Of a stretch of DNA of 36,049 bases, positions 24,255-35,349 are shown piece after piece. Numbering within the stretch: position 1 is the first letter of the stretch; each line of letters starts with the position of its first letter. The stretch is taken from assembly GCA_025677835.1 (NCBI GenBank), contig JAIXMR010000160.1:1-36049 (forward strand), written 5' to 3'. The DNA comes from Sporodiniella umbellata. Its lineage: Eukaryota > Mucoromycota > Mucoromycetes > Mucorales > Rhizopodaceae. The notes below the pieces were generated by a model, which did not search any database, was not told where the DNA came from, and saw only the letters and a list, made by a program, of their open reading frames with translations. The translations under genes were made by a program, and so were the position numbers.

Positions 24255-25844
24255 TTAAAAGACAACGATTCCACCTTTTGTTTCTTTAGGCTCTACTTTT
24301 CTGAAGCCAATCGACTGAGGCTTTAAGATGATGAGAATGATTGCAATCACCACAGATAGACAGACAAAAATAATAAACGCGTTTCTTGAGTACCTCTTGA
24401 GTCTTTTCTCACTAGCCCGACTGGCTTCAGTTTGACCAAGATAGAATTTGGGCACAAAGGTGAAACCTAATATCCAGACAGGCGGGAAAAGAAAGCCTAA
24501 GATGAAGTAGAGCAAAGGTTTTTGAGAGGGCGACACCGGCACTTGCTTCTCCATCACTCTTTCATGATAATCACGGTAACTCATCATACTGGGTGCTATG
24601 CTTGGAAGGTATCGATGTTCTTGCGTATCTTCATACAACATGTCAAGGGTCAGCTCACTTCGGTCGGCTTTCAACGGACGTTGCATCTTGGGTGGTTTAT
24701 TTCCACCCTTAGTACGTACAAAACAGGTACCGTCCAAGCTTTCCTTAAAACCTGTGCTCTGAATAATATCAAAGATCCTTTGTCTCTCTTTCAATAACGG
24801 CTCGTCTGACTCAATCTTCGAGGTCAGTGTGATCGATGGACAGGGCGCGATTTCTACTTGTACCACGTCGCCTTTCTCTTCTTCATCTTCTTCTTCGTTT
24901 TCCATATGGGCCATCATTCTCAAATGCTTCAGATTGGGAAGTGCTGGGTTGGGCACGGCAGGAAAAAGGAACGCGTCGTCATCCATTGAACTCATCATCG
25001 AGGCTCCATCACTTGTCATATGTTTTCCTTGCGACTTTCGAAGGTGTTTAGGTGCAACGCCCATAATATCCTCATAATCCAGTGGCCATCGACCCTTAAA
25101 GTAGTATTCGACTGTTTTGGGTTTAGGAATCTCTTTTGTAAAGGGACCGAATGTATGTTGGGGATCAAAAAAAGACTCCCATCGGTTGGCCTCCTCCAAG
25201 GGCGTCGTAATTTTGGACGCATTGGGTCTTTTGCTGTAAAAGAAAACGTCGTTTAGGTTCATGGTTTTATCTTCTACACCTCCGCCTACGCTCATCGCAC
25301 TGCTACTGAATCCTCCTAGCATACCGCTGCCGGGTCCTCCAAAACCTCGTTCATTTCCAAGCATGCCACTGCCGGGTCCTCCAAAACCTCGTTCGTTTCC
25401 AAGCATGCCACTGCCGGGTCCTCCAAAACCTCGTTCGTTTCCAAGCATGCCACTGCCAGGTCCTCCGAAACCTCGTTCATTTCCAAGCATGCCACTGCCG
25501 GGTCCTCCAAAACCTCGTTCGTTTCCAAGCATACCGCTGCCAGGTGCCCCACCTCCAAAACCTCGTTCTGATCCACCAAACAACGGTCCGCCAAATCCAC
25601 CTCTATCATATCCGCCTCTTTCCGACCCTGCATAAGTTGACCCTCCATAATTAGGTCCTCCATAACCAGGTATATAGCCAGGTCCTCCATAACCCGACCG
25701 ATCATAACCACTTGCCATATCGTAAAAAGAACTTTCTTCATCTGGAAAAGGTGATGCATATTCCATACGACCCGAAAATTGTCTAGGGTTTTTTGCAATT
25801 GAAAGCTTTCGCTTTTCGTATCTTTTAAGATCTGGAGTGTACAT
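24255..25844 (-). CDS. Glycine-rich tandem-repeat protein with two C-terminal membrane segments
   Basis: A single exon of 529 aa begins at MYTPDLKRYEKRK. An upstream in-frame Met would add a poly-F stretch from the leader and is rejected. After a Gly/Tyr-rich region (about 45-105) comes a perfect-looking 14-residue repeat (NERGFGGPGSGMLG), five tandem copies with a partial one. A charged middle follows, including an acidic run (ENEEEDEEE). The C-terminus has two hydrophobic segments, at about 443-464 (with GFLFPPVW) and 488-508, joined by a basic loop (RASEKRLKRYSRN). GFLFPPVW next to a terminal membrane hairpin recurs in uncharacterised fungal membrane proteins, to my knowledge without a biochemical function. 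I infer a tail-anchored hairpin protein with a long cytosolic, disordered N-terminal region. No enzyme motif is visible. Confidence 0.75.
   Translation of the reverse strand: MYTPDLKRYEKRKLSIAKNPRQFSGRMEYASPFPDEESSFYDMASGYDRSGYGGPGYIPGYGGPNYGGSTYAGSERGGYDRGGFGGPLFGGSERGFGGGAPGSGMLGNERGFGGPGSGMLGNERGFGGPGSGMLGNERGFGGPGSGMLGNERGFGGPGSGMLGNERGFGGPGSGMLGGFSSSAMSVGGGVEDKTMNLNDVFFYSKRPNASKITTPLEEANRWESFFDPQHTFGPFTKEIPKPKTVEYYFKGRWPLDYEDIMGVAPKHLRKSQGKHMTSDGASMMSSMDDDAFLFPAVPNPALPNLKHLRMMAHMENEEEDEEEKGDVVQVEIAPCPSITLTSKIESDEPLLKERQRIFDIIQSTGFKESLDGTCFVRTKGGNKPPKMQRPLKADRSELTLDMLYEDTQEHRYLPSIAPSMMSYRDYHERVMEKQVPVSPSQKPLLYFILGFLFPPVWILGFTFVPKFYLGQTEASRASEKRLKRYSRNAFIIFVCLSVVIAIILIILKPQSIGFRKVEPKETKGGIVVF
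25316..25545. repeat. 42-bp coding tandem repeat (14-aa units)
   Basis: Five near-identical 42-bp units plus partial flanking copies lie inside the glycine-rich protein gene. The units differ by a few synonymous changes. Because 42 is a multiple of three, frames on both strands stay open across it, which creates spurious antisense ORFs. Confidence 0.93.
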
Positions 25845-26844
25845 TGTACTTTGAAAGCTATCTGACAAAAAAAAAAAAAAAAAAAAAAAAAAACTGAAAA
25901 AAGGATATATATATATATATATATATAATGCTGGTTTTCTTTTTCTTTCTATGTTCTTTTTAAAAAGTAGAATAAGAAAAGCAAGATACAAGAAATAAAA
26001 AGAAAAAGAAAAAGAAAAGGAATGGAATATGAAAAGAAGGGGGGGGGGGGGTTAAAAGAAAAAAGGATCTTTTTTCAAAGCGGTTAAAGCATAAATCCGT
26101 CTGTTTGCCAATACTATAATTAACCATAGCTCATAAAAACAAGGGAATAGATTGTTTACGAGAACAAAAACAACGTTTATCTATGAAAATTCATGGGGAA
26201 CTACTCTAAATTGTAAAGAATACATGGATTTCTTTCTTGGCAATAGTAAAAATAAAAAAAAAAAACAGAGTTTTATCTTGCAAAAGATTTTTAAAGAAAA
26301 AACCATGTACATACACACACGTACACTGACATGTAAACAAACATACATAAACAAAGATCTTATAAAAGAAGAAGAAGAAGAAGAAAAAGTTTCAAGAGAG
26401 AACGCTTGCTTTTTTCTTATTTGTTTTTTTATGTTTTTTTTTTTTTTTCTTGAGGACAAAGGTGGTTCACATTCCTCTAAAAATGACTTTTAATGTTTTT
26501 TTTTTTTTAATTATTATTATCATTATTATTAATGATAGTAAAGTATCTGAATTATTCTGCAATCAGAAAGTTTATAGAATATCGTGAGTTTGGTGTTTTC
26601 TATTTACCCTATAAAACCAAAAGACAATGAGCCAAGGGGAAAATGTAGTGTATTTCCCTTATATGAACCAATACTAAGGAAAAAGAAAAAAGTTCAATAA
26701 CAATAACAAAAGAAACGTAGTAGTTTGATCTACATTCCTTTGTAGAGTCGAATCGCGATTTTTTTTTAAGAGAGAATGCAAAGTAGACAAACAAAAGGGG
26801 AGATGTTTTGTGTACATGTGTTTTATTGTTATATTTTATTCAGT
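25845..26844. other. Spacer with A27 run and AT microsatellite
   Basis: This is the leader and promoter of the glycine-rich gene and the 3' flank of the carboxylase gene. It contains an A run at 25867-25893, an (AT)n tract at about 25904-25926, a G run near 26040 and further T runs. No gene was recognised. Confidence 0.6.
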
Positions 26845-27146
26845 CTAATTTTTTGCTTCATCCAAGAAAGTAAGCAAACTCTTGTTTTCTCCCACAAGGT
26901 CGCCTACGTTATATAAGACTTGATCTACAGTGCCTCCCAAAGGAGCCTTGATGACATGTTCCATCTTCATGGCTTCCAATATAATCAAGGGAGCTCCCTT
27001 TTCGATCACCTGTCCGGGCTTGACAAGTACCTGAGAGATTTTACAAGGCATGGGTGTCTTGACCGAACCTGCGCCTTGACCACCCTGGGCCAAGTTGGCA
27101 AGGTAATTGGGAATAGGAACTTGGAAGGTGGTACGACCAGCCTGTG

Positions 27147-27183
<37 letters not shown>

Positions 27184-29097
27184 AGGTGAGTCAAAAGGCT
27201 GTTGAAATTCAAAGTGGGTTTAAACTTACATTATCGAAAACAACCACATCGTCCTTATGTAACACGACATTGCTCTTGACCTTTTGGTTGTCAATAGACG
27301 AAATCAATGTACCCTCTTCATCAAAGTGACTGTCGACAGCCACAAACTTCTTGAGGACCTCGTCTCCCTTCTTGACCTCCAAGTCTACCAGCTTGGGTTG
27401 ATCAACATTGGTAGACACAATCACTTCATAGGGCTTCTTGTCATAGTCGAAGCGGAAGCTCTTGCTATGAACACTGTTCAAACGGAAATCGTTAGGCAGG
27501 GTATCCCAAGGGCTGGTCTTGTCTATTTCCTCCCACCGCAAAATAAGTAAATATACTATTCAAAAAAAAAAAAAAAAAAAAAAAAACCTACGACAGTTAC
27601 TCTTCTTGGTACTTTCAATCTCTTTTAATCGAAGCGCATTGGCAGCCAAGGCAAGTGTAGCTGGCTCAGGGGTTTCAATATCTTTAAAGAGATCTTTTTC
27701 ATATTGCTTTTATAAAAAAAAAAGGTTAGTCTTTGTTTAGGTCAATGATATCTGTTTTACCTGAATAAAACCAGTCTCTACTTCTCCTTTAATAAACTCT
27801 GGGTGCTCACAAACAGTTTTGATAAAAGAAATGTTGGTGTTTAATCCTACGACTTGGTATTGTTCCAGGGCACGACGGAATCGACGAAGAGCGTCATTGC
27901 GGTTCTCACCGTGCACTACTAATTTGGAAATCATAGGATCGTAATGCACACTGATTTGATCTCCTTGAACGAAACCTGTTTCTAAACGAAGGTTTTCAGA
28001 AGATTGAGGTGTGCGAACGCTGAAAAGAGGTCCAGTATCAGGGAGAAAGTGACTAGTGAAAGTGTTCAGTATGTGAGTCTATTAAGAAACGAATATGAGC
28101 CTATTTACTTTCTCGGGTTTTCAGCATAGACACGGGCTTCAAATGCATGGCCTGTCAGACGGAGTTGATCTTGTGTTAAAGGCAGAGGGTTACCAGCGGC
28201 CACTTCTAATTGCCAACGAACGAGATCGGTTTGGGTGACCATTTCAGTCACAGGGTGCTCGACTTGAAGACGTGTGTTCATTTCCATAAAATAAAATTGT
28301 TTATCGACATTATCCATAATGAATTCTACAGTGCCTGCGTTTTCGTAATTGACCGCCTTTGCCGCAGCCACTGCTTTGTCACCGAGCTGGTAACGTAAGG
28401 CTTCGGATAGGCCGGGCGCGGGTGCTTCTTCAATCACCTTTTGATGTCTTCTCTGTACAGAGCAGTCGCGTTCAAACAGATGGACGGTGTTTCCCAGCTT
28501 GTCAGCAAACACCTGTACTTCCACATGACGAGGGCGCTCAAGGTACTTTTCTACCAAGACCTTGTCATCTCCAAACGATTTGATAGATTCGCGCTTAGAG
28601 GATTCAAGCATTTCTTCGAATTCTGAAGGGTGTCGTACGATACGCATCCCTTTGCCTCCACCGCCTTTGATAGCCTTGATCAACACAGGATAGCCGATCT
28701 TTTCAGCCTGTTCTTTTAAAAACTTGACATCTTGATTCTCACCATGATAGCCAGGCACGACAGGTACGCCTGCTTTCTCCATAATAAACTTGGATTCACT
28801 AGTCATCACAGTGCGTTAGTATGGACCCTTCTCTCTATGCCTCGATTACCTCTTTGAACCCATGGATCGCATGGCATCTCCTGAGGGGCCAATGAATTCA
28901 ATTTGAGAGGCAGTCACCAAGTCAGCAAAGTCAGCGTTTTCAGACAAGAATCCATAGCCAGGATGAATGGCTTGTGCACCTGTCATTTTAGCCACTTTCA
29001 TGATCTTGTCCATACAGAGATAACTTTCAGCTGAGGCAGCAGGGCCGATCAAAAAGGCTTCATCTGCCTATATATGTATATACATATATATTTTTGG

Positions 29098-29136
<39 letters not shown>

Positions 29137-29514
29137 CGCTCGATCAGCCTATATACTTTTATCTTTTGCTCTCACCATTTTAACATGTTGTGCATAAGTA
29201 TCAGGTTCACTATAAACAGCGACAGTTTTGATACCAAGCTCTTTCGCAGTTCTCATGACACGAAGAGCGATCTCACCTCTATTCTTTGATTTAACCACGT
29301 TTCTCTTTTCAAGTCGTTTCTTTCTTTTTGTTTACCTGTTGGCAATCAAGATCTTTTCGAATAAAGGCTTACGCTCTAACGGTGAGGTAAGTAAGCCATC
29401 TCTGTTGACTGTTTCTTTTCTGACTGGCTTACCTTTAAACGTAGTATGAATACTTCTCTTTGCAGAATCTGTATACCGACGAAACAATTGAACCCTAACT
29501 ACAGATGATAACAT
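26845..29514 (-). CDS. 3-methylcrotonyl-CoA carboxylase alpha (biotin) subunit, mitochondrial
   Basis: Eight exons: 29514-29336, 29278-29176, 29067-28850, 28798-28109, 28052-27761, 27706-27601, 27522-27230 and 27141-26845; introns 51-108 nt; 725 aa, all in frame. It carboxylates its biotin with bicarbonate and ATP. The MCC beta subunit, not in this window, then transfers the carboxyl to 3-methylcrotonyl-CoA in leucine breakdown. An Arg/Ser-rich presequence precedes [14 protein letters not shown]. The carboxylase/ATP-grasp region shows [31 protein letters not shown] and [16 protein letters not shown]; the middle reads [14 protein letters not shown]. The C-terminal biotinyl domain has EAMKMEHV with the biotin lysine at about 686. 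[15 protein letters not shown] favours MCC over propionyl-CoA or pyruvate carboxylase. The sixth intron's boundaries (27523-27600) are the least certain. Introns 2 and 7 carry long A/T runs. Confidence 0.92.
27147..27184. repeat. T17/A21 inverted homopolymer pair in carboxylase intron 7
   Basis: Seventeen T are followed directly by twenty-one A, a perfect inverted repeat with no loop, within the last intron of the carboxylase gene near its acceptor. Confidence 0.93.
29098..29133. repeat. A36 homopolymer in carboxylase intron 2
   Basis: A pure A run on the plus strand lies within the 108-nt second intron of the methylcrotonyl-CoA carboxylase gene. The coding strand reads T36, so it could act as an extended polypyrimidine tract. 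Confidence 0.95.
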
Positions 29515-29863
29515 TGGTTTATTGATAAAAGAAGAGAGAGAGAGAGAGAGAGAGAGAAAAAAAAAGTTCAAAGAAGAAAAAAAAAAAAAGAAAAGAGGTT
29601 ACAAAATCAAAAGCGTGAGTTTGGGAAAAAAAAAATATTTCCTTGTCAAAGTATCCATCGTGGGAAAAAACAGCCCAAAGATTCTCACCGTTTGGCCTAC
29701 AACGGACATTCAAAGGGCATACAGTGTGCCTTTTTTTTTTTTTTTTTTTTTTGGGTAAAAGCGAGACGTATGAAAATAAGAAAAGCCATCCGAAAGAAAA
29801 GCAGTAAACACCCAACAAAAATCATCCACAGAGTCTTTGCTGATTAAAACAAGAGGAAGGATG

Positions 29864-29895
<32 letters not shown>

Positions 29896-30514
29896 CTTGG
29901 GAAGAGGTGTGTACCGACGGGGTGTCCATAACAAGACTGGCTAGATAGCGATAGTTGGGGGGAAATCATTTTTTCAATGCCACCCAATTTCTGCATTATT
30001 TTTCATGGTGCACAAAAGCATAGGATGATATCATATTGATGCTTTCTGGGTGAATCTTAGTTTGATAAAATAGAAAATAAAGAGATGGAGATGAATTGAC
30101 CTTCTCCTGTTTAGGTTGAATGGCTTTCTGTCTACGTTTTCGATCACTTGTTTTTTTTTGTTATTTTGAGAAACTCGGGTGGGGGGAAGAGCTTTTCTTT
30201 TTTTTTATGTGTTCTATACATCACGTTTTTATAGAATTCAGGCTATCTTGAACATGACAAACCTGCGATAGCAGCTATTATTATTATTATTTTCTGACTT
30301 TATATGTGATTCTAAGCGTGCCCGTGTAACTTTTCCATTGACTGGCACCTGTTTTTTTTTTTTTTTTTTTTTTCATATTTGTGTGTGTATTTAAATAGCT
30401 CTTTTGTCATATTTATAAATACTCTCTTTTCTTTTGTTTGTTTTGTATTTTTTTTTTTTATTTTTTTTTTTTTTTGCAGTAAAAGAATAAAAGGATTCTA
30501 AAGATTATCAAGAA
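29515..30514. other. Divergent spacer between the carboxylase and RhoGEF genes
   Basis: This is presumably the promoter region for both genes. It contains an (AG)n tract at 29533-29557, in the carboxylase leader as CT on the coding strand. It also has T runs at about 29731-29752, 29862-29890, 30350-30373 and 30451-30477. No gene was recognised. Confidence 0.55.
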
Positions 30515-31719
30515 ATGCCACCCCATTCGTTTCCAATTACATTTGAAGAAGTGGAAGCAAAAGAGTGGGCTTCAAACACAGTGAGCGAGATACTGACGGA
30601 TGTGTCGCCTATTCTGATTGAATGTAAAGAAGTAGTCAAGGAAGAGAGTAAGAAGCGAGTCACTCTGGAGAGAGTCAGCACCCTACGAAGGTCCCTCTCT
30701 TTTCTCGAAAGCAACCTCTTTCGTACCCACCCACACGAACAACGAAAAAAGAAGAGTCGATCGTTAAGCACAGACTACCCGCTGCATTACCCTGTACCGA
30801 AACCTTCCATTTCCAGTCGGATTCGACCTGCCTGGACGCTCCCATTCCAACCCAAGATGACCGATACGATTCATCCAGTCTATCTACATAAACTGTCGAC
30901 CAAAGAGCGAAAGGGAATCATTCTATGGAAAAAGACATTGGCAGCGTCGTTAGAAGAGCCGCTGTTGTCCTCAACACGTTTGGTAATCCTCCCCTTCACT
31001 CCTTATCCATCTAAACGTTCATAGACAGAGCCGCTCAATAAGCGAGCCATTCAATTATCAAAATATATCAGAACAGAGCTCATCACGACCGAAGATACTT
31101 ATCTGCATCATCTCCTGACAATCAAGAAGGTATCTCTAAAAGAGTCGTCCTTATCGCTGACTGACTTCTCTAGTATTATATGGACCCACTCTTTCAAGCG
31201 GCTGCACAGAAACGATCTTTGGTACACCAAAAAGACATGGAAGTCATCTTTGCCCACATACCCCAACTGATCCATGTCTCGTATTCACTCACGCTTACCT
31301 TACACAGCGCAACCGAGTCTTCCCGACATGTGCCTATGGGGAAAGTGTTTTGTGATTATATCAACCATTTTGATGTTTACATTGCTTATGCTGTCAACTT
31401 TTGTAAATCCAGAAAATATTTAGAAAAAGCAAGTTCAACGATTGTTTATCGTCAACTTGTCAAGGTAGGCCAAAACAACCAAAAAAAAAAAAACCGGTTT
31501 ATCTGATGATTTATTTAGGACTCTAAACGAAAAAGAGAAACCAACCGTATGTTGCTCTCAGATTACATGATTGCTCCTATCCAGCGAATCACGCGTTATA
31601 CACTCTTATTGAAAGAATTACAAAAATACACACCTCACTTGCATCCAGACTGGGTCTGTCTGGACAAAGCCATCAAATCATTTTCTGCTCTAGCTCTGGC
31701 TATGAACAGTGTACAATAA
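30515..31719 (+). CDS. RhoGEF (DH domain) protein, no PH domain seen
   Basis: Four exons: 30515-30982, 31025-31129, 31174-31464 and 31519-31719; introns 42, 44 and 54 nt, all phase 0; 354 aa. An in-frame TAA at 30488-30490 fixes the first usable ATG. The N-terminal 160 residues are basic and show no domain. The Dbl-homology domain spans about 165-350. CR1 is IRTELITTEDTYLHHLLTI, followed by YYMDPLF. CR3 is DYMIAPIQRITRYTLLLKEL, the signature helix that binds the GTPase switch regions. DH proteins catalyse GDP release from Rho, Rac or Cdc42 GTPases in polarity and actin control. The protein ends (LAMNSVQ) right after the last DH helix, whereas most Dbl proteins continue into a PH domain. The GTPase partner is unknown. 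Confidence 0.85.
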
Positions 31720-31936
31720 TAACTTATCTCTTTTATTCCCCTTCTCCTCTTTCTCTTTGTACATTTTATTAGCAAATAAACTTTCTTCATATGACGTTAT
31801 CTCCTGCTTCAAACCCTTTTTTTTTTTTTTTTTTTTTTTTCATTTAGAAATGACTCTAAAAGAACCAATCCTTTCAAGATCTCTCTTTTGATGTGTTGAT
31901 AGTGTTTTATATAAGAGTAAAAAAGTGAGGGAAATC

Positions 31937-31968
<32 letters not shown>

Positions 31969-32086
31969 AAAACTATGTGGGTGACAATAGAAAGCAACCC
32001 ATAGAAAACCGGTATGATAGAGAGAGGTGTGTATGACATCACCCAAGGAAATAGAGAGGTAGATGAGAGAGGTGTAATGAAGGAGT
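31720..32086. other. Convergent spacer between RhoGEF and MFSD1-like genes
   Basis: Shared 3' flank of two convergent genes. It has a T run at about 31819-31841 and an A run at about 31939-31965. It is too short and too low in complexity to encode a PH domain. No coding exon was recognised. Confidence 0.55.
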
Positions 32087-33613
32087 TCAAAGGATAAATC
32101 TAAAAAAGAGAATCCAACTAAGACAAGCCAAGATAGCATAGATAGCACCGTAGATGTAGTTTGATTGGATAGGTTCTTTAGGCAGTAGAGGTATGTTTTG
32201 TTTACTTTCCTGGTTTTGGTGGGCTTCACGAGCCGAGGTATCGAGGATGGCATGATAGACGGTAAAGTCCAGGAGGTAGAGCACGACGGCAGCCAAGGTG
32301 GCTAGGGAAGCGATGACGATAAAGAAGACCATGACGCCGTCATAGCCTTTGTTGGGATCCGCGTCTTGTAAAAGACCGGTGGAGATATCAAAGAGGGCAG
32401 CACCGATGTTGGTCCCAGATTTGATCAAGCCCATGCCTGTGCCCACCAAGGAGAGCGGTAGGATCACAGGCACAGAAGATACCAGCCCCACAGGACCAAA
32501 GGATAAACTGAGACTAAAAAACAACATGCCCACCAAGGGTGGTAAAAAGGTAAATTGCAACATCAATACAGCCATCAACATGGAAAGCCCACTGCCGATC
32601 ACTACACACACACTGTCAGACCTATGCTTATATGGCCAAGAACTTACTCATCCAAGTACGCTTTCCGTAACGATCGACGCAGACACCCAGAAATGGCATC
32701 AGGATGACAGGCAAGATCTGCGCCACGCTTGCTGTGGCAGCCGCATTGGCATTGCTATAGTCAAACTTTAACTTGACGTATTCACTAAACAGGTGTGATG
32801 AGTTGACGTGTTTGCAGCCTCTGGATTTTTACCTGTTGATATGTAAGAAGCAACCCCAACCGCCACCCAAAAGAAACTCCATGGCGGCAATCAACCAAAA
32901 AGAATGAGGTAGGTAGAGTAGTTTTGCCCAACGAAAGGACTTTTTACGTTGGATGATCTCTAGTTGTTTACGGCATTGGATCGAAACATTCGACACCTCT
33001 CTCAGTAGAAAGATATAGACAAAGGTAACCACCATTGAAAAGATGCATAAAGAAGCAGAAAACTAAGAAAACAACAACTTCAATCGACGTCATCCAACAG
33101 TTGCTTTCTTTTTACCCATAAACCATAACCATACCAGCCTGTCCAGTTGGCAATCGGCACCACGGTAGCTTGGGCACAGAAAGAAGCCTTGGATGACATC
33201 ACACATGAGTCTAAAGAAAGAAAAAAAAAAAAAAATTTTTTTTTTTTTTTTTTTTTTTTACTTTACCAAACGACTGACGGTCAACATGAGAGCCACGACT
33301 GCGGCCAGACTTCTTCCTCTGAACCACTGACTAAGGATTGTTTCTTGTACGATGACGACGGTCCCGCTGCCGATGCCATAGAGAATCCTACCGAAAACCA
33401 TGGTATAAAAGCTTCTGGAGTGAGCAGAAAGTGCCACGAGGATATTACCCGAGGTAATCAACAGCGTGGTGATCAATGCACCTGGAATCGTACCAAAGGT
33501 ATCGATCAACAAACCGCCAATGACTGGCAATACTGTGTTGACCAAGGCCACACTGGACTGTACTACGCCATATTGAGAATTGGTGATATCGAATTCCTTT
33601 TTATCAACCGACC

Positions 33614-33651
<38 letters not shown>

Positions 33652-33975
33652 TATATACGCTTACGGTCTTGATGATGTTTTTCATGGCGCCTAATGTATG
33701 AGCAGCGAAATGACTTCCCACTTTAGGAGAGTGAGAAAGAATCGATAGGCAGGTTGACTTTTTTTTTTTTTTTTACCTGCCAAAAAGATAGCACAGAGTA
33801 AGGCGATCGTTTTATATTCCCATTTCTGTTCTGATAAAAAACAATACTCTTCCTCCACAGTAGTAGGCAATAAGGATTCGGTAGACGGACATTGTTTCTT
33901 TTTGGATGAACAACCACTGCCTTTCAAACAACACAAAGGTCGATCATTTTTTAGTAAAGGTGTCTCTTCATTCAT
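32087..33975 (-). CDS. MFSD1-like major facilitator transporter
   Basis: Seven exons: 33975-33777, 33720-33665, 33596-33267, 33187-33116, 33062-32833, 32784-32648 and 32601-32087; introns 46-79 nt; 512 aa in frame. The sequence shows about twelve hydrophobic segments. Segments such as GSHFAAHTLGAMKNII, VVQSSVALVNTVLPVIGGLLID, GRILYGIGSGTVVIVQETILSQWFRGR and FLGVCVDRYGKR match the MFSD1 group of the major facilitator superfamily. In animals MFSD1 is a lysosomal dipeptide exporter. The N-terminus carries an acidic dileucine, EETPLL, the type of signal that routes proteins to lysosome or vacuole, so a vacuolar location is inferred. The third intron has the pair A15/T24 (33221-33259). The acceptor I use (AAG at 33188) lies downstream of a stronger-looking TTTAG that would create a stop codon. 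Confidence 0.88.
33221..33259. repeat. A15/T24 inverted homopolymer pair in transporter intron 3
   Basis: Fifteen A are followed directly by twenty-four T inside the third intron of the MFSD1-like gene, a second example of a self-complementary A/T block confined to an intron. Confidence 0.93.
33616..33648. repeat. (TAA)n microsatellite in transporter intron 2
   Basis: About eleven TAA units lie inside the 68-nt second intron of the MFSD1-like gene, where the coding strand reads (TTA)n. Confidence 0.9.
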
Positions 33976-34367
33976 CCTCTCCCCCAAAAAAAAAAAAAAA
34001 AAAAAAGAGAAAGAAAAAAAAGCGGGGTGCGTTTTTGGGAGAAAGACTACAATTATCTGATTTTTAAAGAGCCATTAAAAATCAGATAAAATCAGGTGTG
34101 ACTTGAAGAACGTACGTACGTCTGTAGCACTGTTTCATCCAGAGGCTTTTTTTTTTTTTTTTTTTTTTTTTTGGTGTGGGTGTGTGTGTGACTGTATTCG
34201 AACAGAGCCATTCCTCTCTCGATGCGTTCCAATGTAACAAACAAAGCGCTTGTTGAGAGTGGATGTATGCACATCGCTTATCGGAGATAGAGTGGTTTAA
34301 AATAGACCGTGATTTTTGACAAGCGATCTGAAAAAAAAAAAAAAAAAAAGAGAGAGAGAGAGAATGG

Positions 34368-34400
<33 letters not shown>

Positions 34401-34481
34401 TGTTTGTATAATTTAGTTTGTTTTGCAGTATTTATTCATTGATTGAATGAGGTGTGTGATTAGTGCTGAAGATGGTTGGAT
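33976..34481. other. Spacer between transporter and methyltransferase genes
   Basis: Upstream region of the transporter and 3' flank of the methyltransferase, both on the minus strand. It contains an A run near 33986-34005, T runs at about 34148-34172 and 34372-34399, and an A run with a GA repeat at about 34331-34362. No gene was recognised. Confidence 0.55.
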
Positions 34482-35306
34482 TTATTTTTGAGTGGTTTTT
34501 TGACCGACACAACGGAAGTAACTCCAGGTGGCGTCAGGTTTCTTTTGCAGTTCTTGTTCAAAGTTGCTGAGAAAGATTTCGTACTGTTCAGAATTACAGC
34601 CCATGCTTTCTTCTAATAAAGGCTGTGTGTTTTTCATGATCTTTACAATATTCCAAATAAACTCTTTGGCAAGTGGATCATCCGGTTTGCCTACAAAATG
34701 AATATATCAATCAATCAATCAAGAAAGAAAAAAAAAAAGTTTTACTAAAGACAATCTCTTTCCGAACAAAGTCAAGAATGTTGTAATCTAAACTCTCAAG
34801 GATGCCATCGAGATTTCTACCCACGTAAGGATCTTGGTCTCTGTCTGTCATGTTTTGTCTAACTAAAAAAAAAAAAAAAAAAAGACATGGATTTAGATGG
34901 TGGATTGCTTTTGAGAATGGCTTACATCCTCTGCCGACGTTCATGATGAACTCGTTTCCTGTTTCCTAGAAAAAGCAGAAGGATTATTGTTCTGTGGGTT
35001 GTTTGTGTTGAACTTACGAGAGTATTGCATTCGCAAGCCTGGATATAACCACCTGGCTTGAGGACTCTGTGGATTTCCTTGTACACGAGAGGCCATTCGT
35101 GCTGTTTTAAGGCAATAAACAACATGCGCATGTTGACCAGATCAAATGTGTTGTCAGGAAAAGGTAAGCCTTCGGTAGCGTCGTGGCATTTAAAGTTGAC
35201 GTTGGCAGGTCGGATATCGAGGGGGAAAATATTGTAAAGATCGATGCCATGAAACTGTCCGCTGGGATATTCTGTTGCCATGTCCTAATACATCATCAAA
35301 ACACCG

Positions 35307-35349
<43 letters not shown>

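Noticed and set aside
25261..25798. Long open frames antisense and out of frame over the glycine-rich repeats (Pro- and Glu-rich repeat proteins)
   Set aside because: The 42-bp repeat keeps all frames open. Only the Gly-rich frame continues into conserved, non-repetitive sequence with membrane segments.
26740..26770. GTCGAATC followed by a T run, as at a Pol III gene end
   Set aside because: No T-arm stem, anticodon arm or A box could be found upstream.
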